Shown: positions 1 to 6,597 of the stretch, one piece after another
How positions within the stretch are numbered: the stretch's first letter is position 1
How the letters are laid out: every line of letters starts with the position of its first letter
Assembly (NCBI GenBank): GCA_020854015.1
Contig: JADZGG010000312.1
Location: 1 to 8,210, forward strand
Direction: 5' to 3'
DNA from: Flavobacteriales bacterium
Lineage (GTDB): Bacteria > Bacteroidota > Bacteroidia > Flavobacteriales_F > PHOS-HE28
Length of the DNA stretch: 8,210 nucleotides
Notes under the pieces: generated by a model
What the model was told of the DNA's origin: nothing
The model's database searches: none
What the model saw: the letters and a program-made list of their open reading frames with translations, nothing else
Translations under genes and position numbers: made by a program

Positions 1-44
1 CATCTTTTAACGGATCGGCCGGTGCGGTGACCTGAGGGCTGGGG

Positions 45-52
45 TACTTTTG
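45..52 (+). promoter_or_regulatory. Bacteroidota -7 promoter element of the dsbD operon
   Basis: The bases TACTTTTG match the Bacteroidota sigma-ABfr -7 consensus TAnnTTTG at every fixed position. They end 20 bases before the first start codon, which would leave a leader of roughly 10-15 bases. I see no clear TTTG-type -33 element at the usual distance upstream, so only half of the promoter is supported. The following gene has no Shine-Dalgarno sequence, as is common in this phylum. Confidence 0.45.
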
Positions 53-72
53 GGCCTCGCGTTCACAACACC

Positions 73-519
73 ATGCTCCGAGCCCTCTCACTTTTTGCCA
101 CCACCTTCCTTCTCGTCCCCGCCTTGCTGGCAGGCGGTCCAGTGACGTGGGGCTTTGAAGCGGTGACAGGTGCCGATGGACAGGTGCAGGTGCTGCTGAA
201 AGCAACTTGTGAGGAAGGCTGGCACATCTATGCGCTCACACTGCCCCGTGATGATGGTCCACTTCCTACGGCCATTCGCGTAGGCAGCTCCGAGAGTTAT
301 GAATCAGGAGCGGTGGTCGAGCAAACACCCGAAGCCGCCTACGATCCTAATTTCGAGATGGACCTTCGCTTCCATTCCGATACGTCCGTGTTCACTGTAC
401 CTCTCAAGCGCCTGAAGACTGGCCCGCTCACCGTGACCGGTGAAGTGGAGTACATGGCTTGCAACGACAAGACCTGCCTCCCTCCGAAAGTGGTGCCCTT
501 TTCCGTAACCGTTCCCTAG
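73..519 (+). CDS. Exported stand-alone DsbD-alpha-like (DsbC/DsbD N-terminal) protein
   Basis: This is a 148-residue exported protein formed almost entirely of one DsbD N-terminal (alpha) domain, the immunoglobulin-like periplasmic module that hands electrons from DsbD to partner proteins. Residues 1-20 look like a signal peptide (MLRALS, a hydrophobic run, then ALLA-GG). The domain starts at PVTWGFEA (residue 23) and carries the family's EEGWHIYA motif (47-54) and a candidate redox pair C130/C135 in YMACNDKTCLPP. A third cysteine, C46, lies just before EEGW. The start is fixed because the frame has a stop at 28-30 and no other start codon before 73. The stop is five bases before the dsbD start, so the two are surely co-transcribed. 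It closely resembles the two alpha domains of the next gene. A soluble thiol shuttle working with DsbD is inferred; it could instead bind one specific client. Confidence 0.85.
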   Translation: MLRALSLFATTFLLVPALLAGGPVTWGFEAVTGADGQVQVLLKATCEEGWHIYALTLPRDDGPLPTAIRVGSSESYESGAVVEQTPEAAYDPNFEMDLRFHSDTSVFTVPLKRLKTGPLTVTGEVEYMACNDKTCLPPKVVPFSVTVP

Positions 520-524
520 CCGAC

Positions 525-3002
525 ATGAAGAAGTGGATGACGGCCGTACTGGCCTTGTTCGTAGCAGCGGTCCTGGCGCAGGTGCCCGGCCCTGCGGCGC
601 CGCCCGAACACGTGAAGTGGACCATCAGCATGGTGAAGGTGGAGGAGGGCGTATGGGATGCGGTTTTTCGAGCCGACCTCTCGGAAGGCTGGTTCGTGTA
701 TTCGCAGCAGAGCTTCGGCGACATGGGGCCGATCCCCACCGCCATCACCTTGGATACGCTGGCCCATGTCGTGCCTGTTGGCAAGGCCATCGAGACAGGT
801 GATCACACGATCCAAGGCGAGGATCCCGTCTTTGGCATGGAGGTGAAGAAGTTCAAGGGCTATGCCTTGTTCACACAACGGGTGAAGGTCACGGATCCCC
901 AGCTGCCCATTACCGGTAGACTGGACTACATGGTCTGCAATGACCGCGCATGCGACATCACGGATCCGCTCTATTTCCGCATTGCATTGGCGCAGGACAA
1001 GGGTGAGTTCGCAGGCATTCCTTACAAAGGGGATGTTGCTGTCACTGCCGTCCTACCAGCGGAGGAGGAACCTGTGACGTGGACCTTGGCCACCGAAAAG
1101 GTGAAGGAGGGTCTTTGGCGCTTCCGTTACACCGCTTCGGTTCAGGAGGGTTGGTATATCTACTCCCAGGTAAGTTTCGGAGACGGGCCCATCCCGACCA
1201 GCATTGATCTGGACAGTGCCGTGATGCACGCGCACTTTTCAGGGAAGGCTGTGGAAGAAGGCAAGGACATGCACGAGGGAATGGACGAGATGTTCGGCAT
1301 CAAGGTGCGTAAGTTCAAGCATGCCGTCACCTTCGTCCAAGAGGTCACCGTCTCAGATGAGGCCAAGGACATCACGGGCGCGGTGAATTACCAGACTTGC
1401 GACGATAGCAAGTGCATCTTTCCGGATCCCGTGCCCTTCAAGGTGAACCTGTCCAGTGGGCTGGTAACGATCGGGTCGAAGACCGGTGTGGCCGGTGGCG
1501 AGTGCAAGTACAAGTTGAACACCGTGGACCTCAACGCTGCGGTGGTGAAGAGCTCCGTGTCCGATCAGCAGGAAGTGCGTGGTTCAGCATCGCTCTGGCG
1601 GATCTTCTTCCTGGGCTTCCTGGGCGGCCTTGTTGCGCTGCTCACTCCCTGCGTCTTCCCGATGATCCCGCTCACGGTGAGCTTCTTCACCAAGGGCAGC
1701 GAGGACAAGGCGAAGGGCCTGAAGAACGCGCTCACCTATGGCGGCTTCATCCTGGGCATCTACCTGCTCTTCAGCCTGCCCTTCCACGTGTTGGGTTCGG
1801 TGAACGCCGAGATCTTCAACGAGATCAGCACGAACCCCTGGTTGAACATCTTCTTCTTCGTGATCTTCCTGGTCTTCGCTGTCAGCTTCTTTGGCTACTT
1901 CGAGATCACCCTGCCCAGCAGCTGGGTGAACAGCATGGACCAGAAGGCCTCGAAGTTCGGCGGCCTCATCGGCATCTTTTTCATGGCCCTCACCTTGGCG
2001 TTGGTATCGTTCAGCTGCACCGGTCCGATCCTCGGTTCATTGCTCGCCGGTGCGCTCACTGCTGATGGTGGTGCCTGGCAGCTGACCGCCGGACTCGGTG
2101 GCTTCGGCTTGGCCCTCGCGCTGCCCTTCGCATTGTTCGCGCTCTTTCCCAGCTGGCTCAAGTCCCTGCCCCGCAGCGGCAGCTGGTTGAACAGTGTGAA
2201 GGTCGTGCTCGGTTTCGCAGAAGTGGCGCTGGCGTTCAAGTTCCTCAGCAACGCCGACCTGGTGAAGCAATGGCTGATCGTGCCCTATGAGCTGTTCATG
2301 GTCGTGTGGGTGCTTTGCTCGCTCGGCATCGTGCTCTACCTCTTCGGCCTCATCCGGTTTCCGCATGATAGCCCGGTGAAGTCGCGTGGCACCGTGCGTT
2401 GGAGCTTCATTGCGCTTTTCACGGCCGCGACCATCTATCTGGCTTTTGGACTGCGCGTGGACACGAAGGCGAACTCCTTCACTCCAATGGCCCTGATGAG
2501 CGGTCTTGCACCGCCTGTTGGTTATAGTTGGCTTCTGCCGAAGAAGGTTGAAGCTTTCCATGATCTGGACGAAGCGTTGGCCCATGCCAAGGAGGTGGGC
2601 AAACCCTTGATGATCGACTTCACGGGTTGGGCTTGTGTGAACTGCCGCAAGATGGAAGAGCATGTGTGGCCTAAGGATGGGGTGAAAGAGTTGATCGAGA
2701 ACAACTATGTGCTGGTGTCGCTTTATGTGGATGACAAGCGTGAACTGCCCAAGGACCAACAGCACGAGTACACCACCTGCACCGGGAAACAGAAGCTGAT
2801 CCTGACCAAGGGCAACAAGTGGAGCACGGTGCAACTGGAGACCTTCATGATCAGCAGCCAACCCTACTATGCGCTCTTGAGCCCTGAGGGCAAGCTCCTT
2901 ACCGATCCAGTCGGCTATACGCCCGATGTGGATGAGTACAAGTCTTTCTTGGAGCGTGGCATTGAAGGCATGCGGGTGCTGGATCAGCAGGCGAGTCGCT
3001 AG
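525..3002 (+). CDS. dsbD: Thiol:disulfide interchange protein DsbD with two alpha domains
   Basis: DsbD carries reducing power from cytoplasmic thioredoxin across the inner membrane to periplasmic proteins, including cytochrome c maturation factors. In this 825-residue protein a signal peptide (1-19, ending VLA-Q) is followed by two alpha domains: about 28-155, with cysteines C138/C143, and about 183-311, with C292/C297. A linker follows, then roughly eight membrane helices (358-643) with the conserved cysteines C376 (LTPCVFPMIP) and C498 (SFSCTGPILG), and a C-terminal thioredoxin domain (about 675-815) with C704-V-N-C707. Typical members have one alpha domain, so this one is longer than usual. 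Extra cysteines are C327, C598 and C752. I chose the ATG at 525 because it gives a lysine-rich signal peptide start and does not overlap the preceding gene; the frame stays open to 459, but that extension does not look like a signal peptide. The first gene lies five bases upstream. Confidence 0.95.
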   Translation: MKKWMTAVLALFVAAVLAQVPGPAAPPEHVKWTISMVKVEEGVWDAVFRADLSEGWFVYSQQSFGDMGPIPTAITLDTLAHVVPVGKAIETGDHTIQGEDPVFGMEVKKFKGYALFTQRVKVTDPQLPITGRLDYMVCNDRACDITDPLYFRIALAQDKGEFAGIPYKGDVAVTAVLPAEEEPVTWTLATEKVKEGLWRFRYTASVQEGWYIYSQVSFGDGPIPTSIDLDSAVMHAHFSGKAVEEGKDMHEGMDEMFGIKVRKFKHAVTFVQEVTVSDEAKDITGAVNYQTCDDSKCIFPDPVPFKVNLSSGLVTIGSKTGVAGGECKYKLNTVDLNAAVVKSSVSDQQEVRGSASLWRIFFLGFLGGLVALLTPCVFPMIPLTVSFFTKGSEDKAKGLKNALTYGGFILGIYLLFSLPFHVLGSVNAEIFNEISTNPWLNIFFFVIFLVFAVSFFGYFEITLPSSWVNSMDQKASKFGGLIGIFFMALTLALVSFSCTGPILGSLLAGALTADGGAWQLTAGLGGFGLALALPFALFALFPSWLKSLPRSGSWLNSVKVVLGFAEVALAFKFLSNADLVKQWLIVPYELFMVVWVLCSLGIVLYLFGLIRFPHDSPVKSRGTVRWSFIALFTAATIYLAFGLRVDTKANSFTPMALMSGLAPPVGYSWLLPKKVEAFHDLDEALAHAKEVGKPLMIDFTGWACVNCRKMEEHVWPKDGVKELIENNYVLVSLYVDDKRELPKDQQHEYTTCTGKQKLILTKGNKWSTVQLETFMISSQPYYALLSPEGKLLTDPVGYTPDVDEYKSFLERGIEGMRVLDQQASR

Positions 3003-3011
3003 TCCATTTTC

Positions 3012-3024
3012 CCTCGAACCGAGG
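3012..3024. terminator. Weak hairpin just after dsbD
   Basis: A five-base stem (CCTCG / CGAGG) with a three-base loop lies ten bases after the dsbD stop codon. It has no following T-run, so it is at best a weak or factor-dependent terminator and may be chance. It is listed because it is the only 3'-end candidate in the 3003-3106 gap. Confidence 0.2.
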
Positions 3025-3076
3025 CGGCCCGGATTTGGTCGTTCGGATCGAAGCTGCCATCTTATGCGTCCGTTGA

Positions 3077-3095
3077 TCGACGACTAATCCGTCGA
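3077..3095. repeat. Inverted repeat in front of the ORF6N gene
   Basis: TCGACG (3077-3082) and CGTCGA (3090-3095) are perfect inverted copies separated by seven bases. The repeat ends two bases before a possible GTG start (3098) and 11 bases before the ATG at 3107. It could be an operator for this putative DNA-binding protein, or a leader hairpin hiding the start. A six-base repeat may also occur by chance. Confidence 0.3.
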
Positions 3096-3106
3096 ACGTG
3101 AGGAGG

Positions 3107-3637
3107 ATGGATGCAGAATTGGTGTTGCCCGACGAAGCCATTGCGGCTCGGATCCACTGGATACGCGGCCAGAAGGTGATGTTGGACGAGGACTTGGCGT
3201 TGCTCTACCAGGTGGCCACCAAACGGTTGAATGAGCGGGTAAAACGGAACGTGGAACGGTTCCCGGATGACTTCATGTTCATCCTTGAAGATGAGGAATG
3301 GGGTGTTTTGAGGTCGCAGATCGCGACCTCAAAAGGAAGGGGCGGACGCAGATATCCGCCAATGGCTTTCACTGAGCATGGTGTGCTCATGCTCAGCAGC
3401 GTGCTGAACAGCGAGCGGGCGATCGCGGTGAACATCCGGATCATGCGGGTCTTCGTGCGGATGAACCGCTTACTGCAGAACGATCTGGAGCTCCAGTTGC
3501 GCATGGAACGCATGGAGGGCCGCCAGGAGCGGGTCGACGAGGAACTGATCAGCCTGTTCGAAGCAGTGAAGCAGTTGATGGAAGCCCCTGTGGACGAGCG
3601 CATCAGGCTGGGCTTCAAAGGAGGAGACACGATCTGA
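3107..3637 (+). CDS. ORF6N-domain (KilA-N-like, phage-associated) DNA-binding protein
   Basis: This is a 176-residue protein with an ORF6N domain at about 5-100. Signature stretches are IRGQKVMLDEDLALLY (19-34), RNVERFPDDFMF (48-59) and the RYPPMAFTEHGVLMLSSVL block (82-100). The tail (about 118-158, LQLRMERMEGRQERVDEELI) is rich in charged heptad-like residues and probably forms a coiled coil. ORF6N is known from phage and large DNA virus proteins, usually tied to DNA binding, and is common as single chromosomal genes in Bacteroidota; the target here is unknown. Start choice is uncertain: ATG 3107 is preferred, but AGGAGG touches it with no spacing, and an in-frame GTG at 3098 would add three residues. 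No phage genes lie nearby and the base composition resembles its neighbours, so this looks like a resident or domesticated copy. The coding sequence contains a perfect 29-base hairpin. Confidence 0.85.
   Translation: MDAELVLPDEAIAARIHWIRGQKVMLDEDLALLYQVATKRLNERVKRNVERFPDDFMFILEDEEWGVLRSQIATSKGRGGRRYPPMAFTEHGVLMLSSVLNSERAIAVNIRIMRVFVRMNRLLQNDLELQLRMERMEGRQERVDEELISLFEAVKQLMEAPVDERIRLGFKGGDTI
3306..3334. repeat. Perfect 12-bp inverted repeat inside the ORF6N gene
   Basis: TTTTGAGGTCGC (3306-3317) and GCGACCTCAAAA (3323-3334) are perfect inverted copies around a five-base loop (AGATC). The repeat encodes residues 67-76 of the ORF6N protein (VLRSQIATSK) and pairs through the third codon positions as well. 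No T-run follows on either strand, so it is not a standard intrinsic terminator. It could be an internal operator for the protein itself, an mRNA hairpin, or a by-product of the conserved peptide. Confidence 0.6.
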
Positions 3638-3652
3638 CGCATCTTTGGAACC

Positions 3653-4252
3653 ATGAGCCACGACCGCATCCGCACCCATTTCGAAGAGGCCGCCAGCGTG
3701 CTGCAACGCTTTCTGGCCGACCCTGAGAACCTGATCAACGTGGAGCGTGCCTCCGCCTTCATGAGCTATTGCCTGAAGCAAGGGGCCAAGGTGATCAGCT
3801 GCGGTAACGGAGGAAGCATGTGCGATGCCATGCACTTTGCCGAGGAATTGACCGGTCGCTATCGCGATGACCGCCCACCGATCGCAGCGCTATCCATCAG
3901 CGACCCGAGCCACCTGACCTGCGTTGGCAACGACCATGGTTTCGAGAACGTTTTCTCGCGCTTCGTGGAAGCGCATGGGCGCGAAGGCGATGTGCTGCTG
4001 GCCATCAGCACCAGTGGCAACAGCCCGAACGTTCTGCGCGCTGCTGAAGTGGCCCGCGAGAAAGGCATGCACGTGATCGGTCTTACCGGCAAGAACGGAG
4101 GCCGTCTGGCGGACCTGTGCACCGTGGAAGTGCGTGTTCCCCACGACGGCTATGCCGACCGCATCCAGGAGGTGCACATCAAGGTGATCCACGCCTGGAT
4201 CGACCACATTGAGCGCGACCTGGCCGCGCCCCGCCGTTCCGAGCAGGCTTGA
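3653..4252 (+). CDS. gmhA: Phosphoheptose isomerase (D-sedoheptulose 7-phosphate isomerase)
   Basis: GmhA converts sedoheptulose 7-phosphate to D-glycero-D-manno-heptose 7-phosphate, the first step to ADP-heptose for the lipopolysaccharide core. It is a cytoplasmic enzyme with a SIS fold. The 199-residue protein is close to the 192 residues of the E. coli enzyme and can be aligned to it by eye with almost no gaps. Visible family features are SCGNGGSMCDAMHFAEELTG (49-68) with metal and catalytic residues H61 and E65, the phosphate-binding STSGNS loop (119-124), and D169, Q172 and H180 in the ADRIQEVHIKVIH segment. The ORF6N gene ends 15 bases upstream. There is no Shine-Dalgarno; CATCTTTG at 3640-3647 differs from the -7 consensus by one base but sits too near the ATG to support a normal leader. 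The comM-like gene begins four bases after the stop, so the two are probably one transcript. No other heptose gene (hldE, gmhB) is in view. Confidence 0.95.
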   Translation: MSHDRIRTHFEEAASVLQRFLADPENLINVERASAFMSYCLKQGAKVISCGNGGSMCDAMHFAEELTGRYRDDRPPIAALSISDPSHLTCVGNDHGFENVFSRFVEAHGREGDVLLAISTSGNSPNVLRAAEVAREKGMHVIGLTGKNGGRLADLCTVEVRVPHDGYADRIQEVHIKVIHAWIDHIERDLAAPRRSEQA

Positions 4253-4256
4253 GGCA

Positions 4257-5795
4257 ATGGTCGTCAAGAACTTCGGCTGCGCCGTGTTCGGCATCAACGC
4301 CACCATCGTGGTGGTGGAAACGAACATCAATTCCGGCAAGTACTTCTTCATGGTCGGCCTGCCGGACAATGCGGTGAAAGAGAGCCACCAGCGGGTGAGC
4401 GCGGCCATCAAGAACATCGGGCTGCACATGCCCCGGGGGCGCGAGATCACGGTGAACCTGGCACCGGCCGACATACGGAAGGAGGGGAGCGCCTACGACC
4501 TGGCCATCGCCTTGGGGATCATGGCCGCGAGCGATCAGCTCAGTGCGGAGCGTTTCGCGCAGTTCGTGGTGATGGGTGAGCTCTCCCTGGACGGGGAGGT
4601 GCGCCCGATCAAGGGGGCCTTGCCCATCGCCTTGGAGGCGAAGAAGCATGGCTTCAAGGGGGTGGTGGTGCCCAGCGCCAACGCGCGCGAAGCCGCCATC
4701 GTGGAAGGTCTGGAAGTGTTCGGCGTGGACCACTTGCGCCAGGTCGTGGACTTCTTCGACGGTCGCGCGGACCTGCCCCGCACCACGGTCGACATCGCGG
4801 CGGAGTTCATGGCGAGCACGGCCAATTACCTCGTCGACATCAGCGATGTGAAGGGTCAGGAGAACATCAAGCGTGCGTTCGAGATCGCGGCGGCCGGTGG
4901 GCACAACGTCATCCTCATCGGTCCGCCCGGTGCCGGGAAGACCATGTTGGCCAAGCGCCTGCCCACGATCCTGCCGCCGCTGCACATTGAAGAGGCCCTG
5001 GAGACCACCAAGATCCACAGCGTGGCCGGTAAGTTGCGCAAAGAGGACAGCCTGCTCAGCGTGCGCCCTTTCCGTTCCCCTCACCATACGATCAGTGATG
5101 TGGCGCTCGTGGGTGGCGGTTCCTTTCCCCAACCTGGAGAGATCAGCCTGGCGCACAATGGCGTGCTCTTTCTGGATGAGCTCCCTGAGTTCCAGCGGAC
5201 CGTGCTCGAAGTGCTACGGCAACCCTTGGAAGATCGCGTGATCACCATCAGTCGTGCCAAGTTCACCGTGGAGTACCCGGCCAGCTTCATGCTGGTGGCG
5301 GCCATGAATCCTTGCCCTTGCGGTTACTACAACCATCCGGAGAAGGAGTGTGTGTGCCCGCCTGGTGTGGTCCAGAAGTACCTCAACAAGATCAGTGGCC
5401 CGTTGCTCGATCGCATTGACATCCACGTGGAAGTGACGCCGGTGGCCTTCAGCGAACTGAGCAGCGAGCGTCTGAGCGAGAAGAGCGCTGACGTGCGTGA
5501 GCGGGTGGTCCTGGCGCGGAGGCTCCAAGAGCAGCGATATGTCGAGGACCCCATCCATTGCAATGCGCAGATGAGCAGCCAACAGGTTCGTCGGATCTGT
5601 CGCATCGATGCCTCGGGGCAGGCCATTCTTCAGAAGGCCATGGAACGTTTGGGCTTGAGCGCTCGTGCTTATGACCGCATCCTCAAGGTGGCGCGCACCA
5701 TCGCGGACCTTGGAGGGAGCACCGACATCCGCACGGAACACCTTGCTGAAGCCATTCAGTACCGCAGCTTGGACCGCGAAGGCTGGGCTGGATAA
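4257..5795 (+). CDS. comM: YifB/ComM family Mg-chelatase-like AAA+ ATPase
   Basis: ComM/YifB proteins are hexameric AAA+ ATPases. In Vibrio and Acinetobacter, ComM promotes branch migration of incoming single-stranded DNA during natural transformation; the role in Bacteroidota is less certain. The 512-residue protein is the usual length (about 506 in E. coli). In order: a ChlI/Lon-protease-like N-terminal domain (about 1-165, with EGSAYDLAIALG at 76-87), the Mg-chelatase-type AAA+ core with Walker A GPPGAGKT (222-229), Walker B VLFLDE (303-308), sensor asparagine N351, a four-cysteine cluster (C353, C355, C365, C367) and DRIDIH with R386, then the C-terminal lid domain (about 410-508) with SARAYDRILKVARTIADL. 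The ATG at 4257 is chosen because the protein then begins MVVKNFGCAVFGI, as in relatives; an upstream TTG at 4209 would overlap gmhA. The four-base gap to gmhA suggests translational coupling. No competence gene lies nearby. Confidence 0.93.
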   Translation: MVVKNFGCAVFGINATIVVVETNINSGKYFFMVGLPDNAVKESHQRVSAAIKNIGLHMPRGREITVNLAPADIRKEGSAYDLAIALGIMAASDQLSAERFAQFVVMGELSLDGEVRPIKGALPIALEAKKHGFKGVVVPSANAREAAIVEGLEVFGVDHLRQVVDFFDGRADLPRTTVDIAAEFMASTANYLVDISDVKGQENIKRAFEIAAAGGHNVILIGPPGAGKTMLAKRLPTILPPLHIEEALETTKIHSVAGKLRKEDSLLSVRPFRSPHHTISDVALVGGGSFPQPGEISLAHNGVLFLDELPEFQRTVLEVLRQPLEDRVITISRAKFTVEYPASFMLVAAMNPCPCGYYNHPEKECVCPPGVVQKYLNKISGPLLDRIDIHVEVTPVAFSELSSERLSEKSADVRERVVLARRLQEQRYVEDPIHCNAQMSSQQVRRICRIDASGQAILQKAMERLGLSARAYDRILKVARTIADLGGSTDIRTEHLAEAIQYRSLDREGWAG

Positions 5796-5820
5796 GCGAA
5801 GCGTAACCTCAAGCGGTGAT

Positions 5821-5855
5821 GTCGCGTAGCAAGGTGTGGAACATTGTTCCGCGAC
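5821..5855. repeat. Overlapping inverted repeats before the TonB-domain gene
   Basis: An outer pair, GTCGCG (5821-5826) and CGCGAC (5850-5855), spans an inner pair, GGAAC (5838-5842) and GTTCC (5846-5850), with base 5850 shared. The block ends five bases before the likely ATG at 5860. It could form competing leader hairpins or act as a repressor site. No known operator is recognised, and no clear -7 element is visible in the 5796-5859 gap. Confidence 0.35.
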
Positions 5856-5859
5856 AGCC

Positions 5860-6525
5860 ATGCACCTCTCCATCTTCATCCTCCTCCTCTCCATGGGTCT
5901 CACGGGCCCGGCCTCAGCGCAACGTATCTATCTGAGCGCGACGCTAGAGCCCACCACGAAGGGGAAAGCCGCCTACTACAAGGAACCTGATGGCATGGAC
6001 GGCTCTACGTACAAAGCCCGGATCTATGCCTTGGATGGAAAGCTGAAAGCGGAAGGTCATTTCGCTGATGCGGATTTGAAAGTGCCCCACGGCGCGTTCA
6101 CCTACTACCACCCCAACGGCAAGAAGGAGAGCAGCGGTGAGTACCAGATGGGAGTGAAGGCCGGTGTTTGGCAACGTTCCGATGAGTGGGGAATGGCCCT
6201 CGCTGAAAAGGTCTACGATCCCAAACCCGTCGAGAACATCGTTTACACCTACGCGTCCACCATGCCGGAGTATCCGGGTGGTCGTAAGGAACTCGTTCGC
6301 TACATCAAGACCAAGGTGGATGATGTGCAACTGTCCGAAGGAGAAGCTACCGCATCGTTCATTGTCGAGAAGGATGGCAAGATCACCGATGTGAAGGTGA
6401 TGGCGGAGAACGAACAGGCCAAGCAGGCCATCGAGGCCGCCTTGGCCGCTTCGCCGGATTGGCAAGTGGGAGAGAAGGACGGCGTACCCGTCCGCGTAGC
6501 GATGGTCGTGCCGATCAAATACTAG
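5860..6525 (+). CDS. Exported protein with MORN/YwqK-like segment and TonB C-terminal domain
   Basis: This is a 221-residue exported protein. Residues 1-20 are a clear signal peptide (hydrophobic IFILLLSMGL, then GPASA-Q). The middle contains at least one MORN/YwqK-type unit, HGAFTYYHPNGKKESSGEYQMGVKAGVW (78-105), preceded by a similar GKLKAEGHF stretch. Residues about 128-221 are a TonB C-terminal domain: MPEYPGGRKELVRYI, then ATASFIVEKDGKITDVKV, SPDWQVGEKDGVPVRVAMVVPI. TonB domains contact outer-membrane receptors and pass on energy from ExbBD, but here the only hydrophobic segment looks like a cleavable signal. An energy-transducing role is therefore doubtful, and binding or scaffolding in the periplasm is equally possible. 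The ATG at 5860 is chosen over an in-frame GTG at 5836 because it starts directly at the signal peptide. There is no Shine-Dalgarno. The gene ends 72 bases before the convergent secA stop. Confidence 0.8.
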   Translation: MHLSIFILLLSMGLTGPASAQRIYLSATLEPTTKGKAAYYKEPDGMDGSTYKARIYALDGKLKAEGHFADADLKVPHGAFTYYHPNGKKESSGEYQMGVKAGVWQRSDEWGMALAEKVYDPKPVENIVYTYASTMPEYPGGRKELVRYIKTKVDDVQLSEGEATASFIVEKDGKITDVKVMAENEQAKQAIEAALAASPDWQVGEKDGVPVRVAMVVPIKY

Positions 6526-6552
6526 AACCAAACTCCATACACCTAGAAGCAG

Positions 6553-6578
6553 GAACGCCCCGACTTGTCGGGGCGTTC
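6553..6578. terminator. Bidirectional terminator between TonB-domain gene and secA
   Basis: A perfect 12-bp GC-rich stem, GAACGCCCCGAC (6553-6564) with GTCGGGGCGTTC (6567-6578), has only TT between its arms. It sits 27 bases after the plus-strand stop and 19 bases after the minus-strand secA stop, the expected place for a shared terminator of convergent genes. T-runs after the stem are poor on both strands (a weakly T-rich TTCCTGCTTCT on the minus strand), so the call rests on stem strength and location. Confidence 0.8.
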
Positions 6579-6597
6579 GGCCGTTGTGGGTAGACGA

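Noticed and set aside
1..35. Possible 3' end of an upstream gene: two plus-strand frames end in TGA at 28-30 and 33-35.
   Set aside because: Only 9-10 residues would be visible, with no recognisable motif and no way to choose a frame or strand.
459..524. Upstream extension of DsbD by 22 residues.
   Set aside because: It would overlap the first gene by 61 bases and put a polar, non-signal sequence before a good signal peptide starting at 525.
2037..2861. Long open frame (274 codons) on the minus strand opposite dsbD.
   Set aside because: It is antisense to well-conserved membrane and thioredoxin regions and its translation shows no domain, signal or sensible composition. The same applies to 4179-5156 and 5214-5903 on the minus strand and 7000-7755 on the plus strand.
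3107..3637. ORF6N gene as a marker of a prophage.
   Set aside because: No integrase, capsid, tail, lysis or attachment-site sequence is present, and both sides are chromosomal housekeeping genes.
3640..3647. CATCTTTG resembling a -7 promoter element before gmhA.
   Set aside because: It has one mismatch and ends five bases before the ATG, leaving no room for a normal leader; co-transcription with the upstream gene is simpler.
4209..4256. TTG-initiated extension of the comM-like protein by 16 residues.
   Set aside because: It lies inside the end of gmhA, and the ATG at 4257 begins at the conserved family N-terminus.
5313..5357. Four-cysteine cluster in the comM-like protein as a novel metal site.
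   Set aside because: The NPCPCGYY...C-x-C pattern is characteristic of the YifB/ComM family, so it is expected here.
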